Assembly: GCF_018100795.1 (NCBI RefSeq) | Contig: NZ_JAGJDY010000003.1 | Span: 372,001-436,000, forward strand | Source of the DNA: Alteromonas sp. MMG017 | GTDB taxonomy: Bacteria; Pseudomonadota; Gammaproteobacteria; Enterobacterales; Alteromonadaceae | Direction of reading: 5' to 3' | DNA length: 64,000 nt | Shown here: piece after piece, positions 11,114-21,095 of the stretch | How positions within the stretch are numbered: the stretch's first letter is position 1 | Layout of the letters: the number at the start of each line of letters is the position of its first letter | Program-made: the position numbers and the translations under genes | Notes under the pieces: model-generated | Database searches by the model: none | What the model was told of the DNA's origin: nothing | Seen by the model: only the letters and a program-made list of their open reading frames with translations

Positions 11114-11736
11114 GATATCTTCCATTGCTCCATTAGCGTGGATTTGTTCATAAAGAACCATTGTAGCGCAATTACTGCGGCAGCGTTGTCTATATGGCCG
11201 TTTTCCAGCCATTCAAGGGCAGTTTGCTCAGCCACTCTATGTACTTTGATATCTTCCGACTCAGTCTCTAATCCGTGAATGCCGTGGGCTTTTTCTGCAT
11301 TGGTTTTTGCAATAAAAATATGAATACGCTCGGTGGTGCCCCCAGGGCTAGATAAATAACTCATTGCTTTGGTGAGATTTTCAAGCTCAATACCGGCCTC
11401 TTCCATCGACTCTCTATGGCATACATCTACTTCTGTTTCACCTTCATCAATCATGCCCGCAATTATTTCTATCAGCCAAGGGGTTGAAGATGTCGCTAAT
11501 GCCCCTATTCTAAACTGCTCAATAAGAACAAATTCCTTCAAAATAGGATCGTAGGGCAATACGCCTACAGCATGACCGCGCTCAAATAGCTCTCGTTTCA
11601 CTGTACCGCTTTGGGTGCCGTCGAAGCATTTGTGCGTAAACAGATATTCTTGCATGGTGAAAAAACCACGATAAACCGGTTTTACACTCGTAATTTCAAC
11701 GTCGTTTGAGGTAAATGAAAGGATTTTCTTGCTCAT
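11110..11736 (-). CDS. nudF: ADP-ribose pyrophosphatase
   Basis: A 208-residue Nudix hydrolase that cleaves ADP-ribose to AMP and ribose 5-phosphate. The Nudix box is complete: G-x5-E-x7-RE-x2-EE-AG, seen as GMIDEGE followed by RESMEEAGI near residues 96-118. The SSPGGTTER segment after the box is typical of ADP-ribose-specific members. It is the first gene of the minus-strand operon and faces tolC across a 292-base divergent promoter region, as in E. coli. Confidence 0.95.
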   Translation of the reverse strand: MSKKILSFTSNDVEITSVKPVYRGFFTMQEYLFTHKCFDGTQSGTVKRELFERGHAVGVLPYDPILKEFVLIEQFRIGALATSSTPWLIEIIAGMIDEGETEVDVCHRESMEEAGIELENLTKAMSYLSSPGGTTERIHIFIAKTNAEKAHGIHGLETESEDIKVHRVAEQTALEWLENGHIDNAAAVIALQWFFMNKSTLMEQWKIS

Positions 11737-12028
11737 TTGCAGACACTTTTGGTTCGAAACGATTTATCATGCATAGTACATAGACATACCACTTTTGTAT
11801 ACGCGCCCTAACCGCGGACGAAAGCATAAAAAGTTAATACCGAATTTTCTGAGATAAATGTGATTACTTGCCGATGAACAAGGTCGATCACATATTCTGT
11901 TACAGTTAAAGCAACACTGTTACGACTGTACTGTTTCGGTTTACGAATAAAATTTATACACTTCACATATTATTTATAATTATTAGCAGTCACTTAGACT
12001 CATCTAGACATAACAGGAAGACGTAAGC

Positions 12029-13396
12029 ATGAATCGAAAACTTCTGTCGCTCGCAATCGGTTTCTCAGTAACAACCGGTGCGCTTGCCGATGATCTGACG
12101 CAAGTGTATCAACAAGCACTTGCCAATGACCCTTTGGTAAATCAAGCGAAAGCGCAGCGTGATGCTGCATTTGAAGGGATCAGCATTAGTCGTGCAAACC
12201 TTCTTCCTCAAATCTCTGGATCTATGTCTTATACCACCTCTACCACAGAGAACGCACAAACATTAGGTAGTGGCGCAGAAGACCTACAAGTCGTCACTTT
12301 TGAGACAGACTCTGACAGTATCGATTACGGTATTTCGTTATCTATGTCGTTGTACGATCATGCAAACTGGATTGGCTTAGATCGCGCCGAAAAGGTTGCA
12401 GAACAAAGCGATGCGCAATTAGCCGCAAGCATGCAAGATTTAATCGTGCGTACAGTTACCGCTTACTTTGATGTTTTACGTGCCCGAGATAGCGTTGAAT
12501 TTGTTAACGCAGAAAAACGTGCCATTGAACGTCAGTTAGAGCAAACCCGACAGCGCTTTGAAGTAGGGCTTACTGCTATTACTGATGTGCACGAAGCACA
12601 AGCTAACTACGACAGCACTGTCGCTCAAGAGATTCAGGCTGAAAACCAACTAGAATTCGCTCTTGAAGCATTACGTGTGATCACCGGCAAGTACCACGAC
12701 CGCTTGTTTGGCTTAGATAAAGAAACGTTTTCTGCCACTATGCCAGTGCCTGCAAAAGTCGATAACTGGCTAGAAACGGCGCAAGATAAAAACTTAGCAT
12801 TGTTGGTTGACCGTTTAGCGATGGATATTGCTAAAGAAGATATCGCTGCTGCCCGTTCAGGCCACTTACCTACCCTTGATTTGTCGGCAAGCCTGGGGCG
12901 CTCGAAAAATGACGTAGATTCTCAGTTTATTCAGTACGAGACGCCTTACCTTGATAGCGAGTCAATTGGCCTTTCAGTGTCAATCCCAATTTACTCTGGC
13001 CATCGTGTAAGTTCGCAAACTGACCAAGCGAAATACCTTTACGTATCAGCCAGTCAAGCTGCTGAACAAACGTACCGTGAAACGGTTCAGTCTATTCGTA
13101 GCTCGTTTAATAACGTAAAAGCATCAATATCAACCATTCGCGCCCTTGAGCAGTCTGTGGTTTCTGCAAACAGTGCATTGAAAGCAACTGAAGCGGGTTT
13201 TGATGTAGGTACACGTACTATTGTTGATGTACTCGATAGCACCCGTAATTTGTTCGATGCACGTAACAACTTATCGGGCGCACGCTACGACTTTATCCAA
13301 TCGGTTGTTACCTTAAAGCAAGCTGCAGGTACCTTAACCGGTGAAGATGTGGCTATTATCAACCGTGGCTTAAAGCCAATGGAAGACGCTGAATAG
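12029..13396 (+). CDS. tolC: outer membrane efflux channel TolC
   Basis: A 455-residue outer membrane factor. It has a Sec signal peptide ending near LADD at residue 21 and two homologous halves of the OEP family (about 22-225 and 230-440). Typical signatures are DVLRARDSVEFVNAEK and a late RTIVDVLDSTRNLFDARN. TolC trimers form the exit duct for tripartite efflux pumps and type I secretion. The divergent position next to nudF matches enterobacterial gene order. An AGGAAG ribosome-binding site precedes the ATG. Confidence 0.95.
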   Translation: MNRKLLSLAIGFSVTTGALADDLTQVYQQALANDPLVNQAKAQRDAAFEGISISRANLLPQISGSMSYTTSTTENAQTLGSGAEDLQVVTFETDSDSIDYGISLSMSLYDHANWIGLDRAEKVAEQSDAQLAASMQDLIVRTVTAYFDVLRARDSVEFVNAEKRAIERQLEQTRQRFEVGLTAITDVHEAQANYDSTVAQEIQAENQLEFALEALRVITGKYHDRLFGLDKETFSATMPVPAKVDNWLETAQDKNLALLVDRLAMDIAKEDIAAARSGHLPTLDLSASLGRSKNDVDSQFIQYETPYLDSESIGLSVSIPIYSGHRVSSQTDQAKYLYVSASQAAEQTYRETVQSIRSSFNNVKASISTIRALEQSVVSANSALKATEAGFDVGTRTIVDVLDSTRNLFDARNNLSGARYDFIQSVVTLKQAAGTLTGEDVAIINRGLKPMEDAE

Positions 13397-13449
13397 TCAT
13401 CGACAACACAAACTGAAAAAATAATCTGGCGATACAACCAGTGTTATTA

Positions 13450-13480
13450 AAGAAGGCGGCATTAGCCGCCTTCTTTGTAA
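13450..13480. terminator. terminator after tolC
   Basis: An 11-base-pair stem (AAGAAGGCGGC with its complement) and an ATTA loop are followed by a short T run. Confidence 0.85.
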
Positions 13481-13666
13481 ATGATGTAAAGTCAGAACAT
13501 GATGTCAGGCACGCTAAGCCAGTAATATGCCGGTGATACAATTTTACTTGCAACAAGCACAATGCATCGTCCATGATGTTGCCCCTTTTTTATTATCCCT
13601 AAATAAGCCTATTTATCGTAAATGATTGGTAGCGCTTATTTGTTTGTAATGTGAGCAAAGAAAAAC

Positions 13667-14491
13667 ATGCAAGCTTCTGAGTTACAAAGTCGATTTGAAC
13701 GTATTCGCGCTAATAAATGGTTTGAAGCCTTTGTGGTTAGCGTTATCGTCATTTCAGCGTTATTAGTAGGCGCTAAAACCTATGAACTGCCCGCTGGATT
13801 TGGCAGTGTCACCCTGCTACTTGATTGGTTTATCAGCGCTTTTTTCTTAACTGAAATCACTATTCGTTTTTTAGGCGAACGCCGAAAGCGAAATTTTTTC
13901 AAAAGCTTCTGGAATGTATTCGATACCGTCATTGTTATTATCAGCCTTATACCTGCCGATGATACTGAACTTGCCTTGATAGCACGACTAGTAAGGGTGT
14001 TTAGGGTGCTGCGGATGATCTCTATCATTCCTGAACTGCGCATACTCTTAGTGTCGCTGGTAAAAGCGTTACCGCAACTGGGCTACGTAATGTTGCTCAT
14101 GTTTATCATTTTCTATATTTACGCTGCCGTGGGCAGTACGTTGTTTGGCGATATTAACCCTGTCCTTTGGGGCGACATTACCATCTCATTGCTTACCTTA
14201 TTCAGGGTGATGACCTTTGAAGATTGGACCGATGTTATGTACGAAACCATGGAGGTTTATCCGCTAAGCTGGGTGTATTACTTAACCTTTATCTTCTTTA
14301 CTGCGTTCGCCTTTTTAAACATGGTGATTGGCATTGTGGTGAACGTGATGGAGCGTGAGAATGAAAAAGCCAGGGAAGAGAAGGAAGCCTTGTTAAGAGC
14401 CGAATTAGAAGCCGAAGGCCATAGTGAACCTACATTACAAGACGTAATGGCAGAGCTTACCGCGATTAAGGCCAAACTCGAAAAACAATAA
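13667..14491 (+). CDS. voltage-gated sodium channel, BacNav type
   Basis: A 274-residue six-helix channel subunit; tetramers form the pore. The S4 voltage sensor shows arginines at three-residue spacing (ARLVRVFRVLRM, about residues 105-116). The pore loop reads TFEDWTD at residues 183-189, aligned with TLESW of NaChBac and NavAb. S6 is FLNMVIGIVVNVM. The C-terminus is a charged coiled coil (about 225-274), as in BacNav proteins, where it drives tetramer assembly. The Asp after Glu in the selectivity filter adds negative charge, so the ion preference could lean towards calcium; this is inference. The gene stands alone between two terminators. Confidence 0.88.
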   Translation: MQASELQSRFERIRANKWFEAFVVSVIVISALLVGAKTYELPAGFGSVTLLLDWFISAFFLTEITIRFLGERRKRNFFKSFWNVFDTVIVIISLIPADDTELALIARLVRVFRVLRMISIIPELRILLVSLVKALPQLGYVMLLMFIIFYIYAAVGSTLFGDINPVLWGDITISLLTLFRVMTFEDWTDVMYETMEVYPLSWVYYLTFIFFTAFAFLNMVIGIVVNVMERENEKAREEKEALLRAELEAEGHSEPTLQDVMAELTAIKAKLEKQ

Positions 14492-14526
14492 TTCGCACTA
14501 ATTAACAACAGTAAATAACAGACAAT

Positions 14527-14575
14527 AAAAAAGCGCCTAGGGAAGATTGAAGTGGCAACCTAGGCGCTTTTTTTG
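14527..14575. terminator. bidirectional terminator between the channel gene and prsT
   Basis: AAGCGCCTAGG and its complement CCTAGGCGCTT flank a short loop, with A-runs on the left and T-runs on the right. It can therefore serve both convergent genes. Confidence 0.88.
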
Positions 14576-14651
14576 TATTCACTTAGCTGTTAATGTCGCT
14601 ATTATTTTAATTAAATCAATAGCTAATAGCTTCTAAGTAACGAATAACTTT

Positions 14652-17429
14652 TTATAACTTGTAGCTAGTTTTAAGCGTTTCTATACGCTGAAGTGATACT
14701 TCTTTTTCAAACTCTCTACTGGCTAAGCGACGCTTAGCTAATGCTTGTTTATCCATCTGCAATAATAGCTCTACGTGATTAAGATAAACCTCATCATTTA
14801 AGATAGGCCGAGTTGCAATATCTGAATACAGTTTAAGGGCGGCTTCTTTATCGCCTTTAGCAATCAGTATTTGCGCCAGCGTATCTACTGAGTCAGCATT
14901 TTCAGGTTGCAAAGACACGGCCTTTTTCGCCATGGTTTCAGCTTTATCTAGGTTTCCATTTTGAAAACTCAAAAACGCTAAGTTATTCAACACTACAAAG
15001 TTATCTGGGGTTTTAGTCAAAATAGTTTCATAGGTCGCTATGGCAGTTTCTTTATCGCGACCAATTTGGCGTTCAGCTAACAGCATGGCACTGCGTACAT
15101 CGTTTGGCGTGTTATCCACATGCTTTTCAAGAAATGATAAAGCTTCGGCTTGTTTACCTGTCATTTCAAGAATAGCCACCATTAGCAAAGCCATGTCTGA
15201 GTTTGGCGTAGCTTCATAAGCCACCTCTGCATGTTCTAATGCTTGTTCTGGTTGCTTATCGATAACATACAGTCGTGCAAGAATACCGCGTACAAATGGC
15301 AGAGCTTGTACCTCATCAGAGGTGCCATTAATAACCTCCCATGCCGGTTTGCTTTGCCCCATCATGGCGTGGAAATACGCTTTTAAAAGGCTAATCTGTG
15401 CATCAGGACGCTTCGCTAATACTTTTTCAGTAAGCGCTAAACCTTCGCGGTAGTTATTCTCTGAATCAAGGATAAGCAACATGCCCAGTACCGCATTTTT
15501 ATCTTGCGGGTAAAACGCGACCCAACGCTCAAACAACGCTTTGGCTTTTCCAACTTCGTTGGCACGAATTAGCCCTTGGCCTTTTAAATTCCAAAACGCC
15601 ATTGGGGTGCTTTCATCACCTTCCACAGAGGCTAGCAAGTTATTGTTCTTGGCGACTTCACCCATTCGCGAATAAATACGGGCTAATAATAAACGCAAAT
15701 CGATATCAGCTGATTGCGTTGCAAGTTGCTTCTCTAAGTAATCAACCACTACCCCATCATTATTTTCTCGCGCTTCTAGGGCATACCACATGGTCAACGC
15801 CTGCACGTCAGAAGGGTTATCTTTTATATGAGACTTAACAAGCGTAACAGCATCAGCAAACTGCTTCTGTGCAATCAGCAATTTCACCTTGGCATAAGCC
15901 ACTTCTTTATTGGCACCCTCTAGCTTCTGAGCGCTATTTAGTAAGTCGGTTGCTGTAGTAAAGTCTTCCTCTACAATCGCAATGCTGGCTAGGTACACCA
16001 ACGGCAAGGCCTCGTTTGGCGCTTGATCACGCCATTCGCTGGCAGCAACTTTGGCCTTTTCAAGTTCACCAGTAGCGATGTATGCGCGCAGCAAGGTATT
16101 TTGAGACGCTGTTGATTCTGGGGCCCGTTGAACCGCTTCTTCAATATTAACCAAACCGGTCACATCGTTTAATGAAAGTTGTAGCACTCCTAAACGAGCA
16201 AGATCTTCTGGCGAGGTATCAACAACCGCTTCGGTTTTTTCTACCATTTGCTTGGCACCAAGCACGTTACCTTCACGAAGTAATTGATACCCCGCTTTTG
16301 AAAATAACGCTGCGTCTGTGGTCGCGCCGCCTTCCACTCGGTTTAACACGGCAAGAGCTTCGTCGTTTTCACCCAGTTGCAACATGCTGTCTGCCAGCAT
16401 TCTTAAGCCTGGGTGATTTTCAGGTAACCGTGATGCCACCATAGTTAGGTGTCGTTGGGCAGCTTCAAAATCTTGAATTTGATACGCGCTGAAACCGGCA
16501 ACCAATCGCACCACTTGATCATTACGACCGTTTTGTACTGCTGTCTCTAAATGCGCTAACGCTTTTGCATGATTACCATTGGCCGATTCAATTATGCCTT
16601 TAAACGTATTTAACAGTGGGTGTGCTTCATTCAGCGTTAACAGCTCATCCACCACCGGCTCAGCACGTTCTAAATCACGCTGCTCTATTAGCAAAGCAGC
16701 GTAAGCGAACTTACTGGTCACGTCTTTTGGATAGGCTTTGGTGTAATCTTCATAAACACCAATGGCTTCTGGTTGTTTTTGTTCTAGTAGGTAAAGACGG
16801 GCAAGCTGCAATAAAACATCTTTGTTACTTGGCGCTTGCTTTCGCAGTATTTCAGTAGCCGTAAGTGCCTGCGCGTAGTCTTCACTAAGCACATGTTGGT
16901 AGCTTTCAATTAAGCCCTTATACACAGATTGCGTATCAAGGGTTAGTAAATCGTCTAGCAGTGCTTCAGCCTCTCCCAGTTTTTCTAACTGCACTAAAGC
17001 TTGAAGCTTATAAAAGCCGACTTCGGCAGATTCTACGGCAGTCATGCCCTCTGCACGATAATCCACTTCTCCTAAAGCATTTTCTGCACCCGACTGTTGA
17101 TAAGCAACAGAGAGCAAGGGAATGACTTCGCTGGCGGGGTGGCCTAGCTCTAACGCTTTATTTAATTCTTTTTCGGCTGATACGTAATTATCATTTTGAA
17201 GGTATAATTTACCTAACTCAAAGCGAGGTACCGCTGCATTGGGGTCCATCTGAATGGCATTTTTATATTCAACAATTGCAGCAGCATTATTTTGATTTAG
17301 AGCATAAGCTCGTGCATCTTCGAGGTGAGCGTCTATCGATTTGTCGCCGCATCCTACTAAAAGGCTGCTCAAAATAAGAACTGCGATGGAAGATCGCTTA
17401 AAAATCTGCTGTGGGTATTTCTTATTCAT
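14652..17429 (-). CDS. prsT: PEP-CTERM system TPR-repeat lipoprotein
   Basis: A 925-residue lipoprotein with the lipobox LLVGC at residues 23-27, followed almost wholly by tetratricopeptide repeats from about residue 33. Length, lipobox and repeat pattern (for example AIVEYKNAIQMDPNAAVPRFELGKLY early on) match PrsT, the TPR partner usually found with EpsH/XrtA exosortase systems. Those systems sort PEP-CTERM proteins to the envelope or the exopolysaccharide matrix. No exosortase gene is in this window. The gene matters here because a PEP-CTERM-like cohesin protein is encoded at 29.8 kb. It is transcribed alone and diverges from deaD. Confidence 0.8.
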   Translation of the reverse strand: MNKKYPQQIFKRSSIAVLILSSLLVGCGDKSIDAHLEDARAYALNQNNAAAIVEYKNAIQMDPNAAVPRFELGKLYLQNDNYVSAEKELNKALELGHPASEVIPLLSVAYQQSGAENALGEVDYRAEGMTAVESAEVGFYKLQALVQLEKLGEAEALLDDLLTLDTQSVYKGLIESYQHVLSEDYAQALTATEILRKQAPSNKDVLLQLARLYLLEQKQPEAIGVYEDYTKAYPKDVTSKFAYAALLIEQRDLERAEPVVDELLTLNEAHPLLNTFKGIIESANGNHAKALAHLETAVQNGRNDQVVRLVAGFSAYQIQDFEAAQRHLTMVASRLPENHPGLRMLADSMLQLGENDEALAVLNRVEGGATTDAALFSKAGYQLLREGNVLGAKQMVEKTEAVVDTSPEDLARLGVLQLSLNDVTGLVNIEEAVQRAPESTASQNTLLRAYIATGELEKAKVAASEWRDQAPNEALPLVYLASIAIVEEDFTTATDLLNSAQKLEGANKEVAYAKVKLLIAQKQFADAVTLVKSHIKDNPSDVQALTMWYALEARENNDGVVVDYLEKQLATQSADIDLRLLLARIYSRMGEVAKNNNLLASVEGDESTPMAFWNLKGQGLIRANEVGKAKALFERWVAFYPQDKNAVLGMLLILDSENNYREGLALTEKVLAKRPDAQISLLKAYFHAMMGQSKPAWEVINGTSDEVQALPFVRGILARLYVIDKQPEQALEHAEVAYEATPNSDMALLMVAILEMTGKQAEALSFLEKHVDNTPNDVRSAMLLAERQIGRDKETAIATYETILTKTPDNFVVLNNLAFLSFQNGNLDKAETMAKKAVSLQPENADSVDTLAQILIAKGDKEAALKLYSDIATRPILNDEVYLNHVELLLQMDKQALAKRRLASREFEKEVSLQRIETLKTSYKL

Positions 17430-17645
17430 TGTCGTTCCTTTGCCCTACATCATTTGAATTTCGAGGTATACCCGAAGTTTACACGACCAATTGTGCATTT
17501 TTTCGTCATTATTGTGCAATTTCGTGGCAACCTGACCATTATTCGAATATAATAACGTTTTTTGCAATACCGCGAGCACACTCCGACGTTTGAAGGCGTC
17601 CTACAGTATGCCGCACCCTCCTTACTTAAAGCATCAGGACCCTTA

Positions 17646-19412
17646 ATGACAACAACTGTCGACATGACATTTAAAGATCTAAAACTACCAGAACCTATCT
17701 TACAAGCCCTTGAAAAAGTTGGCTACGAGAAACCGTCACCTATTCAAGCCGAGAGTATTCCATTACTGCTTGAAGGTCACGACTTACTCGGTCAGGCCCA
17801 GACAGGGACAGGAAAAACCGCAGCGTTTGCCCTTCCAATGTTGGCAAATATCGATCCTGAGCAACGTAAGCCGCAATTACTGGTACTAGCACCTACTCGC
17901 GAATTAGCGATTCAGGTAGCAGAAGCGTTCCAAGTGTACGCTAGTTTCAGCCATAAAATTAAAGTACTGCCTGTTTACGGCGGTCAATCTTACGACAACC
18001 AAATTCGCCAGCTTAAGCGCGGCGTTCAAGTTGTGGTAGGTACACCAGGTCGTGTAATCGATCATATCAAACGTAAAACGTTGGATTTAAGCGAACTTAA
18101 ATTCCTCGTACTTGATGAAGCCGACGAAATGCTACGTATGGGCTTCATTGATGACGTTGAGCTTATTTTGAGCCACGCGCCAGCTGAACGTCAAACGGCG
18201 TTGTTCTCAGCCACTATGCCTGGTCCAATTAAGAAGATTACTCAGCGTTATCTTAAAGATCCTAAGCACGTAAAAATTGCGTCTAAGGTAAGTACTGCAA
18301 GTACTATCCGTCAACGTTACTGCCAAGTCGCGCCTCATCATAAGCTTGAGGCACTTACGCGTATCATGGAAGTAGAGCATTTTGACGGCATGATTATTTT
18401 CGTGCGTACTAAAACAGCGACTGTTGAACTTGCTGATAAACTTTCTGCACGTGGATACGATGTTGAACCGCTAAATGGTGATATTCCTCAGAACGCTCGT
18501 GAGCGTACTGTTGATAAGCTTAAGCAAGGTAACATTGATATCTTAGTAGCAACTGATGTTGTTGCACGTGGTCTTGATGTTGAACGTGTTAGTCACGTAG
18601 TTAACTACGACGTACCTTACGATAGTGAATCTTATGTTCACCGTATTGGTCGTACTGGCCGTGCTGGACGTCAAGGTGATGCAATCCTTTTCATCTCTCA
18701 TCGTGAAAAGCGTATGCTTTTCTCTATTGAGAAGACGACTAAGCAGCCAATTGAAGCAATGCCAATTCCTTCAATTAGCGAAATCAACGAAACCCGTTTA
18801 AGCCGTTTCAAGCAATCTGTTATTGAAGCTACGCAAGATGACAGCATTGAAACGCTTATTCCATTGGTTGAGATGATTAAAGAAGAAGCTGAAGCTTCTC
18901 CTGAAGTGCTTATGGCAGCATTGCTTAAGATTGCCCAAGGTGATGAGCCGCTTATTCTTAAAGAAAGCGACCGCCCTGATCTTCATAGCAAACCACCTCG
19001 TGATAGCCGTGAACCTCGTGGCGATCGCAGAGATGGCCGCGGCGACGGTCGTGAGCGTAAGCCTAGAGCGCCTCGCACTGGTCGTAAGCCAGAAGCAGGT
19101 ATGCAGCGCTTCCGTATCGATGTAGGTCATACACACGGTGCTAAGCCGGGTAATATCGTTGGCGCAATCGCAAACGAAGGTAACATGGATTCTAAGCACA
19201 TTGGTGCTATCGAAATTTATGATAACTTCAGTACTGTTGATTTGCCTGAAGGTATGCCAAAAGAGACTAAAGATAAACTTCAAGGTACTCGCGTAGCGGG
19301 TCAACGTTTATCTATTCGCGAATGGTCTGATACACCACCAGCGAAGCGTGAGCGTGGCGACAACCGTGGTGAAAACCGCAGCCGTGATAACCGCGCACGT
19401 CGCAAGTCGTAA
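17646..19412 (+). CDS. deaD: DEAD-box RNA helicase DeaD (CsdA)
   Basis: A 588-residue ATP-dependent RNA helicase for ribosome assembly and mRNA unwinding, best known as a cold-shock factor. Helicase motifs are in order: Q motif (EKPSPIQ), Walker A AQTGTGKT, PTRELA, VLDEADEM, SAT, and HRIGRTGRAGR. A basic Arg/Gly-rich stretch (about 465-500) precedes an RNA-binding C-terminal domain with FRIDVGHTHGAKPGNIVGAI. I chose the ATG at 17646, giving MTTTVDMTFKDL, over an upstream in-frame ATG at 17562. The upstream stretch has no family similarity and is more likely part of the 5' leader. Confidence 0.95.
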   Translation: MTTTVDMTFKDLKLPEPILQALEKVGYEKPSPIQAESIPLLLEGHDLLGQAQTGTGKTAAFALPMLANIDPEQRKPQLLVLAPTRELAIQVAEAFQVYASFSHKIKVLPVYGGQSYDNQIRQLKRGVQVVVGTPGRVIDHIKRKTLDLSELKFLVLDEADEMLRMGFIDDVELILSHAPAERQTALFSATMPGPIKKITQRYLKDPKHVKIASKVSTASTIRQRYCQVAPHHKLEALTRIMEVEHFDGMIIFVRTKTATVELADKLSARGYDVEPLNGDIPQNARERTVDKLKQGNIDILVATDVVARGLDVERVSHVVNYDVPYDSESYVHRIGRTGRAGRQGDAILFISHREKRMLFSIEKTTKQPIEAMPIPSISEINETRLSRFKQSVIEATQDDSIETLIPLVEMIKEEAEASPEVLMAALLKIAQGDEPLILKESDRPDLHSKPPRDSREPRGDRRDGRGDGRERKPRAPRTGRKPEAGMQRFRIDVGHTHGAKPGNIVGAIANEGNMDSKHIGAIEIYDNFSTVDLPEGMPKETKDKLQGTRVAGQRLSIREWSDTPPAKRERGDNRGENRSRDNRARRKS

Positions 19413-19487
19413 GATCGAAATAAAAGCAACTTCCGCCTTTATATAACGTTGTGGAATATAAAGGCTGATTTCGTTGTTTCTAATTAA

Positions 19488-19525
19488 AAAGAATTAGCGC
19501 AAAATAGCGTTAGTTCTTTTTTTTT
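19488..19525 (+). terminator. terminator of deaD, abutting cysG
   Basis: A 13-base stem (AAAGAATTAGCGC against GCGTTAGTTCTTT, with two G-U pairs) and an AAAATA loop are followed by a nine-T run. The run ends directly before the ATG at 19526. Confidence 0.8.
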
Positions 19526-19537
19526 ATGTGCCCTTTG

Positions 19538-20923
19538 ATGGATTACTTTCCCCTATTTTTAGATGCTCGCTCTCTTCGCTGCTTAATTGTTGGCGCTGGA
19601 GAAGTAGCCGCCCGCAAACTTGAGCTCATCATGAAGACCCCAGCTCACATCACTGTGGTGGCGCCTTGGGCATGCGATACGGTAAAACGTTTGGCACAAA
19701 ACGAAAAAGTAACCCTGATTGAGCGAGAATTTATCGATAGCGATTTAGCCGACAAAGACATGGTTTTTATTGCCACTGATAAATCAGAAACCAATCAAGC
19801 TATTCACGATTTAGCTCGCGAACAAAAAGTGCTAGTAAACGTGGTAGATAACACACCACTTTGCCAATTCATTACCCCTTCTATCGTAGACCGTTCACCT
19901 ATTATTATTGCCATGAGTAGCGGCGGCGTAGCGCCCGTACTATTGCGCTATTTGCGCCAAAAGCTGGAAACCGTACTACCTGCTAATTTAAGTAAACTGG
20001 GCGCGTTCTCTGAGAAATTCAGAGAAAAAGTAAAGCAAGCCTTAAATGGTGTTACTGCAAGGCGTTACTTTTGGGAAGACGTATTAGACGGTGATATTGC
20101 TGAGATGGTCGAAAAAGGCCAAGACAGTAAAGCCGATGCAGCTTTTGAGACCGCGCTTACGGCAGCGGCTGAAAACAACCAAGTGCAAGGCCAAGTTTAT
20201 TTGGTAGGCGCAGGTCCTGGCGATCCAGACTTACTCACCTTTCGCGCATTGCGCTTAATGCAAAAAGCCGATGTGGTAGTTTACGATAGATTAGTGTCAC
20301 CACAAATTTTAGAACTCGTTCGCCGCGATGCCGAAAAAATTTACGTGGGTAAAGCAAAGAGCAACCATAGCTTGCCGCAAGATGACATAAACCAATTGAT
20401 GGTTGATGAAGCGAAAAAAGGTAACCGTGTAGTGCGCTTAAAAGGCGGAGACCCGTTTATTTTTGGCCGTGGCGGGGAAGAGATTCAAACTCTTATTCAG
20501 TACGGTATTGAGTTTCAAGTTGTGCCCGGTATTACCGCGGCCAATGGCGCATCTAGTTATGCAGGCATTCCATTAACCCATAGAGATCACGCCCAATCAG
20601 TGGTGTTTGCTACAGGTCACTTAAAAGACGGTACCATCGATTTAAATTGGCAATCACTCGCACACGCTAATCAAACGATTGTGTTTTATATGGGGTTAAC
20701 GGGTTTACCCATTATTTGCGAAAAGCTAATTGAAAATGGTCTTACCGCAGATACCCCTATTGCCCTTATCCAATCGGCCACTACTGAAAATCAGGTAGTG
20801 GTAACAGGCACGCTTAGCGATATTACACAAAACCCTGCTACATCTGCGTTAAAGCCCCCTACACTCATTATCGTAGGTACAGTAGTAAATTTGCATAACC
20901 AGCTCAATTGGTTTGGTGACTAA
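19538..20923 (+). CDS. cysG: siroheme synthase (trifunctional CysG)
   Basis: This protein of about 461 residues makes siroheme from uroporphyrinogen III. The N-terminal precorrin-2 dehydrogenase/ferrochelatase half has the NAD-binding LIVGAGEVAARK and SSGGVAPVLLRYLRQ. The C-terminal SAM-dependent methyltransferase half has VYLVGAGPGDPDLLTFRALR, VVYDRLVS, RLKGGDPFIFGRGGEE and VVPGITAANGASSYAGIPLTHR. The start at 19538 (MDYFPLFLD) matches the E. coli CysG N-terminus; an in-frame ATG at 19526 would add four residues. Siroheme serves sulfite and nitrite reductases. The 5' leader is odd because a deaD terminator runs up to the start codon. Confidence 0.95.
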   Translation: MDYFPLFLDARSLRCLIVGAGEVAARKLELIMKTPAHITVVAPWACDTVKRLAQNEKVTLIEREFIDSDLADKDMVFIATDKSETNQAIHDLAREQKVLVNVVDNTPLCQFITPSIVDRSPIIIAMSSGGVAPVLLRYLRQKLETVLPANLSKLGAFSEKFREKVKQALNGVTARRYFWEDVLDGDIAEMVEKGQDSKADAAFETALTAAAENNQVQGQVYLVGAGPGDPDLLTFRALRLMQKADVVVYDRLVSPQILELVRRDAEKIYVGKAKSNHSLPQDDINQLMVDEAKKGNRVVRLKGGDPFIFGRGGEEIQTLIQYGIEFQVVPGITAANGASSYAGIPLTHRDHAQSVVFATGHLKDGTIDLNWQSLAHANQTIVFYMGLTGLPIICEKLIENGLTADTPIALIQSATTENQVVVTGTLSDITQNPATSALKPPTLIIVGTVVNLHNQLNWFGD

Positions 20924-21095
20924 CTTCCCCTTGTGAGAAGGCGTTGGTTTTAACTAATTTGTTGCAATTTACCCCTGTGTACGCATACTGAATTAATCAG
21001 CTAAGCGGCATGTCGGCATTTATACATTGGTAATCACACCAAAGCGAAGGTTTCAATTTGTAGGGCATGTAAGCCGTCTTTGCAGGCAAACGGCG

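Noticed and set aside
18798..19304. 168-codon minus-strand open frame inside deaD
   Set aside because: It lies opposite a strongly conserved helicase gene and reads as low-similarity shadow sequence.
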